Assembly (NCBI GenBank): GCA_964458495.1
Contig: CAYWJB010000020.1
Coordinates: 1-64,000, forward strand
Reading direction: 5' to 3'
DNA from: JANWVO01 sp964458495
Lineage (GTDB): Bacteria > Acidobacteriota > Terriglobia > Bryobacterales > Bryobacteraceae
DNA length: 64,000 nt
The notes beneath the pieces were generated by a model. The model saw only the letters and a list, made by a program, of their open reading frames with translations. It was not told the origin of the DNA and did not search any database. The position numbers were made by a program, and so were the translations under genes. How positions within the stretch are numbered: the first letter of the stretch is position 1; every line of letters starts with the position of its first letter. This document shows, piece after piece, positions 50,089 through 58,979 of this stretch.

Positions 50089-52359
50089 TCAGAAGAAGCG
50101 GACGGTATAAGCGAAGCGGATGCCGCGGCCGAGTTCAGGGGCGATGTCCTTGACGAAGTTCAGGTGGTTTCTGTAGAGGCGGTTGCCGAGGTTGAAGGTG
50201 TTCACGTTGAAGGTATGCAGGAAGTGGCCGCAGGTGAGGGTGTATGAAGTATTGAAGTGGAAAACGGCATAGCCGGCGGTGGGCTCTTCGTTCGGGGCGA
50301 CCTGCCACTGGCGGTTGGCGAGGACCATCTCGGGCCGCAAACTGAGCCCCTTCCAGAACCAGTCGAGGCCGAGGCGGCCGCGGGCGGGGGGGATGCGGGG
50401 CAGGTTCTGGCGGCCGCCGGCAGTGAGATTGGCGTCGACGTAATCGAAGCCGGCGAGCGCCCACAGCGATCCCTTCATACGCGCCTGGACGCGCGCCTCC
50501 GTGCCCGTGAAGCGGGCGTCGGACTGGGAGAACAGGGCTACGGGGAGTCCGTCGTCGACCTCGCCGGTGGGGAGGAAGAAGACGAAATCGTGCATATGGT
50601 AGCGGAACAGGTTGGCTTCGGCGCGGAGGTTTCGGCCCTGATGGCGCAAAGAAAGCTCGACGCCGTCGCCGCGCTCGCGCTGGAGATCGGGGTTGCCGAT
50701 CTCGAACAACAAATTGCCGGGGTGTGGCCCGTGGTTATAAAGCTCTTCCAGGGCGGGCGCGCGGTAAGAGTGGATGTAATTGCCCACCAGCGATCCGTTG
50801 GTCCACAGCGGCAGCATCACGCCGGCGGATGCTGAAAGCCCGGAGAAGGCGCGTTGCCGCAATCCGTCAGGCGAGTAGCGGTTGCGTTCCCAGCGGCCGC
50901 CGAACTGGAGCCGGGCGCGCTCCCAGCTGAATTCTTCCAGCCCGAAGAGCGCGAAGGCGGAGTGGTCGACGGGCGGGGCGAGCGCCTCCTCGCCCGCGGT
51001 CTTGTAGGAGCGTTGGAGTCCCCAGAGGCCGAAGCGGCCGGACCAGGGGCCGCGGCGCCGCTGATCGAACGTGCCTGAGTAGGTGAACTGCTTGTTGAAG
51101 AATTCCGTGCCAATGACGGCGCCTTCGAGTTCGCGGTGGGAGTAGTCCGAGTAGCCGAGATCGAACTGGAGCTGCTCGAAGGGGCGGCCGAGGTTCTTGA
51201 CGGCGCCGTTGAAGCGAAGGCTCGAGCGGGTCATGTTGAGCACGGGCGATTCGTGTTCGTGGCCGTGGTCCTCCTCCTCGCCGGCGGCGCGGACGGGGTG
51301 TTTCAGGGCGGCTTCCTGATTGTCTGCGTCGTGGCCGTGAGCATGGCCGCCGGGCACGCCGTAGGTGGTTTCGATGCGGTGCACGGTGGCGTTCCAACTG
51401 AGCCGTTCGCTGTAGCGGCCCAAGCCGCCCTTGGAGTTGGTCATTTCTGTGAACGAGTTTTCGACGCGGCCCGCGGGGGTGTTGTAGTCGCCGGTCCTCA
51501 TGCCGCCGCCGGAGCCGTAGAGGAGCCAGTTTCTGTGGCCGAATTCGAACGATCCGCTGCCGCCCCCCTGTGCGTTGGCGGTGCCGCCGACGCCGGTAAA
51601 GGCCGCATGAAGGCCCTGATGCGGGTGCTGGTTAATGACATGATGATCGGTCAACACATTCACCACACCACCGATCGCGTTGGATCCGTAGAGGAGCGTG
51701 GCCGGGCCCTTGACGACCTCCACGCGCTCGAGGTTGCTGGAATCGACGGGCTCGCCGTGATCGCCGGACTGCGAAGAGATGGTGCCGGTGCGCATGCCGT
51801 CCTGGAGGATGAGGACGCGGTCGCCGTCGAAGCCGCGGATGACAGGCCGGGAAGAGCCGGGGCCATAGCTGCGCTTGGCCACTCCAGCCTCGTCGCCGAG
51901 CAGCTCGCCGAGCGAAGTGGAGGAGCTCCGGGCGGTGAGCTGGTAGCCGTCGAGCGAGACCACGCTGAGGAAGGCTTCGGCGGTGGACTCCTCGCGGCCG
52001 GATGCGGTGACGGTGAGGGTCTCCCGAAGGGGGCTGACGGTGAGGCGGAATTCGAGCTGCGCCGTCTCGCCTGCCGAGACGCGCACGGTCTTGCGCTCGT
52101 CGACGAGCGCGTGGACGTGGGCGAGCAGCGAGTATTCGCCGGGCGCAAGGCCAGTGAAGCGGAAGCGGCCTTCGGCGTCGCTCTCGACGATCCTGCCGCC
52201 GGGCGTGAGCAGGACGGTGGCGCCGCGGAGCGGCTCGCCGCTGCCGGCGAAGAGGACCTTTCCTTCAATGCGGGCCGTGGAAGGCGCCTGGGCCGCGGCT
52301 GTGGAGGCCAGCAACGCGAGGAGCGGCAGTGATTGCGAGAGCGTTCTCAACAGACGCAT
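50089..52359 (-). CDS. TonB-dependent outer-membrane receptor, ZnuD-like with His-rich loop
   Basis: The 756-residue receptor has a signal peptide (1-23), a carboxypeptidase-regulatory-like domain (about 28-107) and a plug with RPVIRGFDGDRVLILQDGMR and VEVVKGPATLLYGSNAIGGV. The C-terminal barrel ends in Phe. An extracellular loop at about 338-370 is very His-rich (GGHAHGHDADNQ, then EEEDHGHEHE). This loop and the plug resemble ZnuD-type zinc receptors, so zinc or another divalent metal is the likely ligand. No Zur site or TonB gene was found beside it. Confidence 0.85.
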   Translation of the reverse strand: MRLLRTLSQSLPLLALLASTAAAQAPSTARIEGKVLFAGSGEPLRGATVLLTPGGRIVESDAEGRFRFTGLAPGEYSLLAHVHALVDERKTVRVSAGETAQLEFRLTVSPLRETLTVTASGREESTAEAFLSVVSLDGYQLTARSSSTSLGELLGDEAGVAKRSYGPGSSRPVIRGFDGDRVLILQDGMRTGTISSQSGDHGEPVDSSNLERVEVVKGPATLLYGSNAIGGVVNVLTDHHVINQHPHQGLHAAFTGVGGTANAQGGGSGSFEFGHRNWLLYGSGGGMRTGDYNTPAGRVENSFTEMTNSKGGLGRYSERLSWNATVHRIETTYGVPGGHAHGHDADNQEAALKHPVRAAGEEEDHGHEHESPVLNMTRSSLRFNGAVKNLGRPFEQLQFDLGYSDYSHRELEGAVIGTEFFNKQFTYSGTFDQRRRGPWSGRFGLWGLQRSYKTAGEEALAPPVDHSAFALFGLEEFSWERARLQFGGRWERNRYSPDGLRQRAFSGLSASAGVMLPLWTNGSLVGNYIHSYRAPALEELYNHGPHPGNLLFEIGNPDLQRERGDGVELSLRHQGRNLRAEANLFRYHMHDFVFFLPTGEVDDGLPVALFSQSDARFTGTEARVQARMKGSLWALAGFDYVDANLTAGGRQNLPRIPPARGRLGLDWFWKGLSLRPEMVLANRQWQVAPNEEPTAGYAVFHFNTSYTLTCGHFLHTFNVNTFNLGNRLYRNHLNFVKDIAPELGRGIRFAYTVRFF

Positions 52360-52543
52360 GCATCTTCATTTTCCCGGGTGGTCAGCCGGGAGACTCACTG
52401 CAACCGGCGAGCGGCACCGGGAAGGACGCGAGCGGTCCGTTTCAGGCGGCCAGCGGGACATGCCGGCGGGGGCAGGTGAAGACGGGCGGGCGAGGGCGCA
52501 GCCGGCGGGGCCCGCATGTCATCCTTTGAAGAGAGAGGCAGGG

Positions 52544-52972
52544 ATGCGGCGATATTTTACGCTCAAGACGGCGCGGGAAGCGCTGGCGGCGGTGCGGTTC
52601 CAGATGGAATCTCTGATGATTCTCAAGGGACGCGTGGAGTCCAGCCGGAAGCCGCTGGCAGAACTGGAGGAACGGGTGCGGCTTCTCGGCGGCGTGGAAG
52701 TGGATGCAGCCGGGGTGAAGAGCGCGATCCAGAGGGCCAGAGAGGCGGAACAACGTTTTCGCGAAGCGCTCGGGCAACTGGAAGAGATGGGCGTGATTGT
52801 GAGGGACCTGGAGGCGGGCCTTGTGGACTTTCCGGCGCTGAGCCGGGGCAGGGAAGTGATGCTGTGCTGGAGGAGGGGCGAGGAGGACATCCTGTGGTGG
52901 CACGGCGCAGAGGAGGGCTTTCAGGGGAGGAAGCCCGTGGATCCCGAATTCGAAGCGAGCCTGGAGTGGTAG
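52544..52972 (+). CDS. DUF2203 family protein
   Basis: The 142-residue soluble, mostly helical protein has the family hallmarks: RRYFTLKTAREALAAVRFQM at the start, VIVRDLEAGLVDFPALSRGR in the middle, and VMLCWRRGEEDILWWHGAEE with GFQGRKPVDP at the end. The biological role of DUF2203 is not established. The ATG at 52544 starts at the conserved N-terminus with an AGGCAGGG ribosome site. The gene is divergent from the TonB receptor, with a 184-base gap that shows no recognised operator. Confidence 0.88.
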   Translation: MRRYFTLKTAREALAAVRFQMESLMILKGRVESSRKPLAELEERVRLLGGVEVDAAGVKSAIQRAREAEQRFREALGQLEEMGVIVRDLEAGLVDFPALSRGREVMLCWRRGEEDILWWHGAEEGFQGRKPVDPEFEASLEW

Positions 52973-53037
52973 AGGGCGCGGGCGCCTGCCGGCGCCGCCG
53001 AACTTGTGATGACCGGGAGCCCGTATGATAGAGGAGC

Positions 53038-55728
53038 GTGTCTTTTGCCGAGGATGCCGCTGACAAAGCCCGCACGACGGCGGGATTGTGCCTCGGGTTG
53101 CTGTCTCTGGCCGCATGCGCGGCGCTGGCGCAGCCGGTGGAGAGAGCAGCCCGTGGAAACATCCTGATCCTGCATTCCTACGACTCGACCTACAACTGGA
53201 GCGTGGAGGTGACGCAGGGACTCCGGGTGGCGCTGGAGCAGCATCCGCTGGACCTGGGCCTGTGGACGGAGTATCTGGATTCGCGCCGGTTGCCGAAGGC
53301 GCAGGCGTGGGACTGGATGGACAGGACGCTGGAGCTCCGGCACAGCGGGCGGCGGTTCGACGTGATTGTGGCCTGTGACGACGCGGCGGCGGAGTATCTG
53401 GTGGAGCATTCCCCTGCGGCGCTGAGGAACACGCCGGTGGTGTTTTGCGGGGTGGGCTCGCAGGCGCTGATTGACCGGATGCCGCGGACGCGCTTCACGG
53501 GCGTGAAGGAGATTTCGGCGGCGCCGGACTTTCTGGATGAGGTATTGAAGTTCCTGCCCGGGGTGAGACAGGTGGTGGTGATGACGGACAACTCGGAGGC
53601 GGGGGAAGAGAACCGGCGGTTTTACGCCGAGATTGAGGCGGCGAGGCCGCACCTGCGTTTCCGCCTGCTGGACGGATCGCGGCTCAGCGTGGAGGAGATG
53701 CTCGGGGAGCTGGGCGCGCTGGAGCGGGACACTCTGCTGGTCTGGACGAGGTTTACACGCGACCGGGAGGGACGCTTTGTGAGTCCGAGATGGGTCGCCG
53801 CGGAAGTGGCGCAGGCGAGCACGGCGCCGGTGGTGAGTCCCAATGTGAGCCTGCTGGGGCAGGGCTTCCTGGCGGGCAATACCAGCGCCGGCTTCGCACA
53901 TGGCGAATTGGCAGGAAAGTTGGTGGTGGAAGTGCTGCACGGCGTCCCGCCGCACGAGATTCCCCTGCGCGAGCACGGCAACATCCGCCTGGTGATTGAC
54001 GATGGCGTAGCGGCGCGGTTCGGAGTGCCGAGGTCGAGTCTGCCGCGGGATGCCGAGATCGTGGGCGCCGTGGGGGGGTGGCGGGCGCTGTCCGGCGCCG
54101 ACCGCAATTTGCTGCTGGCGGGCGCTGTGCTGGTGGTGCTGCAGATGCTGACGATCCTGGTGCTGGTGGTCAACATCTGGATGCGGAGGAAAGCAGAGCG
54201 GGAACTGAAGACGAGCCGCGAGATGCTGGAGCGGGCGCAACGGATTGCGCATATCGGGTTATGGAGCCGGGACCCGGCCACGGGGAAGCTGGTCTGGTCG
54301 GATGAGACTGCCCGGTTGTTCGGAGTGGCGCCGGGATCGGTGGAACCGACTTACGAGACGTTTCTGGGCTTCGTTCATCCGGCTGACCGCGAGCGCGTGG
54401 ACGGAATCGTGCGCGCCAGCGACTCGCGGCGGCAGAGCCGCGTGCTCGAGTTCCGGCTGCAGGCGCCGGGGCGTCCGGAGAGATACATCCGGAGCGTGGG
54501 CGAATGGACGACGGGGCCGAACGGCGAGCCGCTGGTGGCGGGCATGGTGCAGGACATCACCGAGCAGAAGCAGATGGAGGAGATGCTGCGCCAGATGCAG
54601 CGCATGGAGAGCGTGGGGACGCTGGCAGGGGGCGTGGCGCATGACTTCAACAACCTGCTCACCGTGATCAACGGCTACGGGCAGTTGCTGGCGGGCGCTC
54701 TCTCGGAGCAGGACGCGCGGCGGCTGTACGTGCGCGAGATTCAGCGGGCGGGCGAGAGGGCGTCGGAGCTGACGCGCCAATTGCTGGCGTTCAGCCGAAA
54801 GCAGATCCTTTCGCCGCGGCTGCTCGACCTGAACGAGCTGGTGCGCGAGAGCGAAGGGCTGCTGAAGGCGCTGCTGGGCGACCGCGTGGAGCTGGAACTG
54901 CGCCTGTCCGACGCGCTGTGCCTGGTTCATGCCGACCCGTTGCAAATCGAGCAGGTGCTCATCAACCTCGCGGCCAACGCGCGGGATGCGATGCCGCAAG
55001 GGGGGCGTCTGGAGATCGGGACGTCAACGCTTCTCATGCGAGAGTATTCCGGGGTGGCCGAGGAAGCGATCACGCCCGGGCGCTATGTCGAGTTGCGGAT
55101 CGCCGACACAGGCTGCGGCATGGACGATGCCACGCGGCGGCGCGTGTTTGAGCCGTTCTTCACGACGAAACCTGTCGGACGGGGCACAGGATTGGGGCTG
55201 GCGTCCGTCTACGGCGTGGTGCGGCAGAGCGGGGGGCTGATCACGGTGGAGAGCGAGGTGGGGCAAGGGACGACGTTCCGGGTCCTGCTGCCTTCGGCGC
55301 AAGGGGCGCTGCCGCCGCAGCAGGAGAGCCCGGCCGAGGAGCCGCGCATGGAGAGCGGGCGTGTTCTGGTGGTGGATCCTGATCCGCAGCTGAGCGAGAT
55401 GATCGGGCTGGCGCTGCGGCAGGCGGGCTACGAGGTGGAGTTCGACCAGCGGCCGGACCGGCTGCACAAGATGTTGCGGGCGGGCGAGGGAAGCGCGAGG
55501 CCGCCGGATCTGGTGCTGACCGAGATGCACGTGCATGCGCCATCGGGGTTCCGCCTGGTGCGCGAGCTGCGCGCGCAGTTTCCTGCCTTGCGCGTACTGT
55601 TCCTGTCGTCCGGCGAGACCGGCCCGGACGCGGCGCGGCTGGAGCGGGGCGAGGCGGTGCTCGAGAAGCCATTCACGCCGGCAGCGCTGAAGGACGCCGT
55701 GCGGCGCCTGCTGATGCAGCCGGCGTAG
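53038..55728 (+). CDS. Hybrid sensor histidine kinase with ABC-type substrate-binding sensor
   Basis: The 896-residue membrane kinase has a signal segment (about 12-31), a periplasmic ABC_sub_bind-like sensor (about 40-345, ILILHSYDSTYNWSVEVTQG), one membrane helix (about 357-381), a PAS domain (about 395-510), HisKA with His535 (GGVAHDFNNLL), HATPase (N box LINLAANARDAM, GRGTGLGLASVYG) and a receiver (about 773-893). In the receiver the phosphoacceptor position is Glu829 (DLVLTEMHV) instead of Asp, while DPD and Lys877 are kept. GTG start. No DNA-binding partner is adjacent. Confidence 0.88.
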   Translation: MSFAEDAADKARTTAGLCLGLLSLAACAALAQPVERAARGNILILHSYDSTYNWSVEVTQGLRVALEQHPLDLGLWTEYLDSRRLPKAQAWDWMDRTLELRHSGRRFDVIVACDDAAAEYLVEHSPAALRNTPVVFCGVGSQALIDRMPRTRFTGVKEISAAPDFLDEVLKFLPGVRQVVVMTDNSEAGEENRRFYAEIEAARPHLRFRLLDGSRLSVEEMLGELGALERDTLLVWTRFTRDREGRFVSPRWVAAEVAQASTAPVVSPNVSLLGQGFLAGNTSAGFAHGELAGKLVVEVLHGVPPHEIPLREHGNIRLVIDDGVAARFGVPRSSLPRDAEIVGAVGGWRALSGADRNLLLAGAVLVVLQMLTILVLVVNIWMRRKAERELKTSREMLERAQRIAHIGLWSRDPATGKLVWSDETARLFGVAPGSVEPTYETFLGFVHPADRERVDGIVRASDSRRQSRVLEFRLQAPGRPERYIRSVGEWTTGPNGEPLVAGMVQDITEQKQMEEMLRQMQRMESVGTLAGGVAHDFNNLLTVINGYGQLLAGALSEQDARRLYVREIQRAGERASELTRQLLAFSRKQILSPRLLDLNELVRESEGLLKALLGDRVELELRLSDALCLVHADPLQIEQVLINLAANARDAMPQGGRLEIGTSTLLMREYSGVAEEAITPGRYVELRIADTGCGMDDATRRRVFEPFFTTKPVGRGTGLGLASVYGVVRQSGGLITVESEVGQGTTFRVLLPSAQGALPPQQESPAEEPRMESGRVLVVDPDPQLSEMIGLALRQAGYEVEFDQRPDRLHKMLRAGEGSARPPDLVLTEMHVHAPSGFRLVRELRAQFPALRVLFLSSGETGPDAARLERGEAVLEKPFTPAALKDAVRRLLMQPA

Positions 55729-55749
55729 GGCGGGTGGAAGCGGCCGGGT

Positions 55750-57705
55750 TCAGCGGATCAGAGTGAAACCGGCTCTTTCTTCGATTGCGGCCGTCCCGGC
55801 CGGGGCGGCGACGCGGATCTCGTAGTCTCCAGGGGGCGCCTCGGCGAGCGGCGCGACAGCAAAGCAGGAGAAGCGCCCGCCTTCCTCCGGCTCGATCTGC
55901 GCCTGCCAGCGCGAGACCGCCACGCCGTCTCTGAGGATCTCGACCGTGACCGGGGGCGGCTCGGGACCGGGCGCGAACAGGGAGAAGTAGAACCCGGCGT
56001 GGCTGCGGACCGTGTTGTCGAGCGTGGGGGTGACCTTGCCGCCGCGGAACCGGAGGGGGTTCGGGCCGCGGTCGTCGCCCTCGCCGTAGCGCATCTCTTC
56101 GGGCGGGTTTGTGTCGACGCGCCGGACGAGAACGATGCTGCTGAGCGAGGGCCGGCCGGGTTGCGGCGCCGGCACGACGAAGGCGACGCGTTTGGCGCCG
56201 ACCCGTTCCCCGAGCCGGTCGGCCACGGCGCTTTCCATCACGTAGCGGCCGGGCGGCAGAGGGAAGTGATCGTTGTAGAGGAAGTCGCCGGCCTGGAAGG
56301 CCTCCAGCTTGTCGAGCGGGCCGGAGAAGGGCACGTCGCGGGTGGCCTTGCGCACAGCGCGGCCTGTTGCGTCCTTGATGAAGACGAGGAAGGAGGCATG
56401 GATTTCATAGGTGCCTGCGGCATCGTTCCGGCGCACGCTGAGATCGCGGATGGGGATCTCGATCTGGAAGACGCACTGCAGGTTGCCGTCTGCGGAGGGC
56501 CCGAAGCGAAGCATGCCGGCGCGGTAGTTCACCTGCTTCGGCAAGGGACTTGCGCTGAGCGCCCGCAGCAGGGGCACTTCGTGCGGAAAGAGAAGCGCCT
56601 GCATTCCGGGCGGGAGTGCGAAGTAGCCGCTTCGCGCCTGCACCTGAACGCCGGGCCGCTTCACGCGGAGCTCGAGCTTGCGGAAACGGCCGTCCCAATG
56701 GGTGTTTTGCGGCGAGTAGCTGGCCAGATAGTAGGCGCCGGAGTCTTCGGCGACCTGGCGGAGCGGGGCGCGCAGGTCGTTGGTATTCGAGACGGCGAGG
56801 CCGCCGGTTTCGGCTGCGAGTTCCTCCAGCCCGGGCGCACGCGTTTCAGACGGGGCGGGCGCGGCGCCTGGTTCGCCGCCGGAGAGGAAGCCTCCGGCGC
56901 GCAAGCCGCGGGCGTCAATGGCGTAGAAGGCGACGTTGTTGCGGTTGGCCTGAGCGATGAGGGCGCGCAGGGCGCCGCCGCCCTGCAGGCCTTCACTGAA
57001 CAGCACGGCGGTTTTGCGGCCTTCCAGACGGCGCAATCCGAGGACCATGGAAAGCAACCCGTTCATGGTGGCGGCGGAGGCGGATTCGCGCTCGAGCTCC
57101 GCGGCGCGGCTCTCCATTTCCGCCACGGCAGAGGCCATTGCCGAGGCGGCGGGGTCGTTCGAGGCGGCCTCGCGCGCCGGCTGCGCGATGGGCGGCGCGC
57201 CCTCGCTGCGGGCAGCCCGGCCTCCGGTCAGGCGCTCGGCGGCCCACTTGATCAGGTAGGGCTCGTTGGTGAACGGCTGAACAATGCGGAAGGAAGGCGA
57301 GAGCTGGACGACCGCGTAATAGGTGTTGGGCGGGACGCCTTGGCGGACGAGATCTTCCACGGCGCGGCGGGCCAGGACGCGGCTGGAGGCGCCGAGCTCA
57401 TCGAACGCCAAAACAACGAGTTTCACGGCCCGGGCCGGATCGAGGCGGCGGGAGATGGCCTCCTCGCCGGGAATCCACTCCTGGGCCTCGAGCCCCTGCA
57501 CGCGGCGAAGCGCCTTGAGCTGTTGAGGCACGCCGTCTTCCAGGATTTCGATCTCCTCCGGGCGCAGATCGGCGATCTGGCGTCCGCGCCGGTCGCGCAC
57601 GACGAAGTCCACCAGGACCTCTTCGGCGGAGGCGCGGAAGGCCGGGGGCTCCTGGGCGGCAGCGGCGGCGCAGGCGGCGAGCAGCAGCGCAGGCAGGCGT
57701 CTCAT
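55750..57705 (-). CDS. Secreted VWFA-related Acidobacterial-type domain protein
   Basis: The 651-residue exported protein has a signal peptide (1-18). Residues of about 25-330 form a von Willebrand A-like domain of the Acidobacterial type (VDFVVRDRRGRQIADLRPEE, then VKLVVLAFDELGAS, and GRKTAVLFSEGLQGGG). The rest is beta-rich with no recognised enzyme motif. The gene overlaps the 3' end of the upstream TPR gene by four bases, so the two are co-translated and likely act together at the envelope. Role unknown. Confidence 0.83.
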   Translation of the reverse strand: MRRLPALLLAACAAAAAQEPPAFRASAEEVLVDFVVRDRRGRQIADLRPEEIEILEDGVPQQLKALRRVQGLEAQEWIPGEEAISRRLDPARAVKLVVLAFDELGASSRVLARRAVEDLVRQGVPPNTYYAVVQLSPSFRIVQPFTNEPYLIKWAAERLTGGRAARSEGAPPIAQPAREAASNDPAASAMASAVAEMESRAAELERESASAATMNGLLSMVLGLRRLEGRKTAVLFSEGLQGGGALRALIAQANRNNVAFYAIDARGLRAGGFLSGGEPGAAPAPSETRAPGLEELAAETGGLAVSNTNDLRAPLRQVAEDSGAYYLASYSPQNTHWDGRFRKLELRVKRPGVQVQARSGYFALPPGMQALLFPHEVPLLRALSASPLPKQVNYRAGMLRFGPSADGNLQCVFQIEIPIRDLSVRRNDAAGTYEIHASFLVFIKDATGRAVRKATRDVPFSGPLDKLEAFQAGDFLYNDHFPLPPGRYVMESAVADRLGERVGAKRVAFVVPAPQPGRPSLSSIVLVRRVDTNPPEEMRYGEGDDRGPNPLRFRGGKVTPTLDNTVRSHAGFYFSLFAPGPEPPPVTVEILRDGVAVSRWQAQIEPEEGGRFSCFAVAPLAEAPPGDYEIRVAAPAGTAAIEERAGFTLIR

Positions 57706-58862
57706 TTCGCCGCCGCCGCGCCGGTGCGCAGCGCCTCGCTCTGCTTTGCGATTTCCGCGCGGATCTTCAACTGTTTTTCGGCCTCGGCGGCGCGGCCGTC
57801 GCGGGCGTAGGCGTTGGCCAGCACGGTGTGGCACAGGAGGCATTCGGGCGCGAGCTGCACCGCTTTTTCCAGGGCGCGGATCGACTCCTTCACCTGGCCG
57901 AGATCGAGCAGGAGCCGCCCCAGCATCTGGTGGGTCATGAAGAGATCCGGGGCCAGCTCGAGCGCCTGCTTCGCATACGGGACGCCCTTTTCGGCCTCGC
58001 CCTGTTTCAGCCAGTAATTGGCGAGCTGAAGCCGCGCGGGGACGTGGTCCGGGGTGACGCGGATCTCCTGCTCCATTTCCGCCGCCATGGCCTCGTCGCT
58101 GGCGGCCATCAGGTGGACGTAGCCGAGCGTGTAGTGGGCGTTGGCGCGGTTCGGGAACCGCGCCACCAGCGTCTCGCCCAGCTTGCGTGCCTCGTCGTGC
58201 TTCCCTTTCCAGGCGAGCAGGACGGCGCGCCCGGCGAGTTCCACGGCGTCGCGGTCCTCTTGCGGGACCTTGCCGGGCAGATGCGCGAGCCGCAGCAGGT
58301 TGATGCCCGCGGCCTCGACAAGCAGCGGGGTCTCCTGCTTCTCTTTGGCGAACTCCTGCAACAGCACGCTGGCGAGGTCGTGCTGGCCGGCGCGGTTCAG
58401 CAGCGCGATGAGATGGAAGCGGGCGACGGTGTCCATTTCGGAGCCCGCGGGCAGCGGCTCGCGGGCGGTCTTGGCGGCCAGCAGGTGCTTCAGCGCCGCG
58501 TCGTACTTGCCGTTCTGATACTCGGTGAGGCCGAGCATGGCGAGGGCGGCGCCGTGGTGCGGATCGAGCACGACGAGGCGGGCGAAGGCGCGCTCGGCTT
58601 CCGCGTGCTGGTCCTTGTCGTAGTGGGCGAGGCCGAGATACCACCACGCCTCGGCGCGGCGCGGGGCGAGCCTGACAACTTCGCTGTAGATGCGGATAGC
58701 TTCGTCGATCAGCTCGGCGGCGCGCGCCGCCTCGCCGTCCTTCATGAGTTGCTCGACGCGCTGAGCGGCGGGGCGGGGAGCGGGCCTGGAGGCGGGAGGC
58801 TTCGCCGCGGGGGCTTGAAGAAGGAGAGCGGCGGCGAGAATCCCCGTCAGAGGCGTGCCCAT
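57702..58862 (-). CDS. Exported TPR-repeat protein
   Basis: The 386-residue protein has a signal-like N-terminus (LTGILAAALLLQAPA), a Pro/Ala spacer, then about seven tetratricopeptide repeats (for example PRRAEAWWYLGLAHYDKDQH, then NRANAHYTLGYVHLMAASD, and PECLLCHTVLANAYARDG). TPR proteins provide protein-protein contacts; the partner may be the coupled VWFA protein. The ATG at 58862 begins the signal peptide; an in-frame ATG at 58961 would add 33 atypical residues. It is divergent from the CRTAC1-like gene. Confidence 0.82.
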   Translation of the reverse strand: MGTPLTGILAAALLLQAPAAKPPASRPAPRPAAQRVEQLMKDGEAARAAELIDEAIRIYSEVVRLAPRRAEAWWYLGLAHYDKDQHAEAERAFARLVVLDPHHGAALAMLGLTEYQNGKYDAALKHLLAAKTAREPLPAGSEMDTVARFHLIALLNRAGQHDLASVLLQEFAKEKQETPLLVEAAGINLLRLAHLPGKVPQEDRDAVELAGRAVLLAWKGKHDEARKLGETLVARFPNRANAHYTLGYVHLMAASDEAMAAEMEQEIRVTPDHVPARLQLANYWLKQGEAEKGVPYAKQALELAPDLFMTHQMLGRLLLDLGQVKESIRALEKAVQLAPECLLCHTVLANAYARDGRAAEAEKQLKIRAEIAKQSEALRTGAAAAK

Positions 58863-58979
58863 GCCTACCACTATGCCTGTGCGCGGGAGCCGATGCCAGC
58901 GCCGTTCTCCTGCGGGCGGGCGCCATCCGGGTTGGCCTAGCGTGGGGAGGCCAATGTACACTGTCAGAGTTCTCTTCCC

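Noticed and set aside
52360..52543. Zur-type operator between the zinc-receptor-like gene and DUF2203
   Set aside because: I looked for an AT-rich palindrome and found none; the gap is GC-rich with no convincing dyad.
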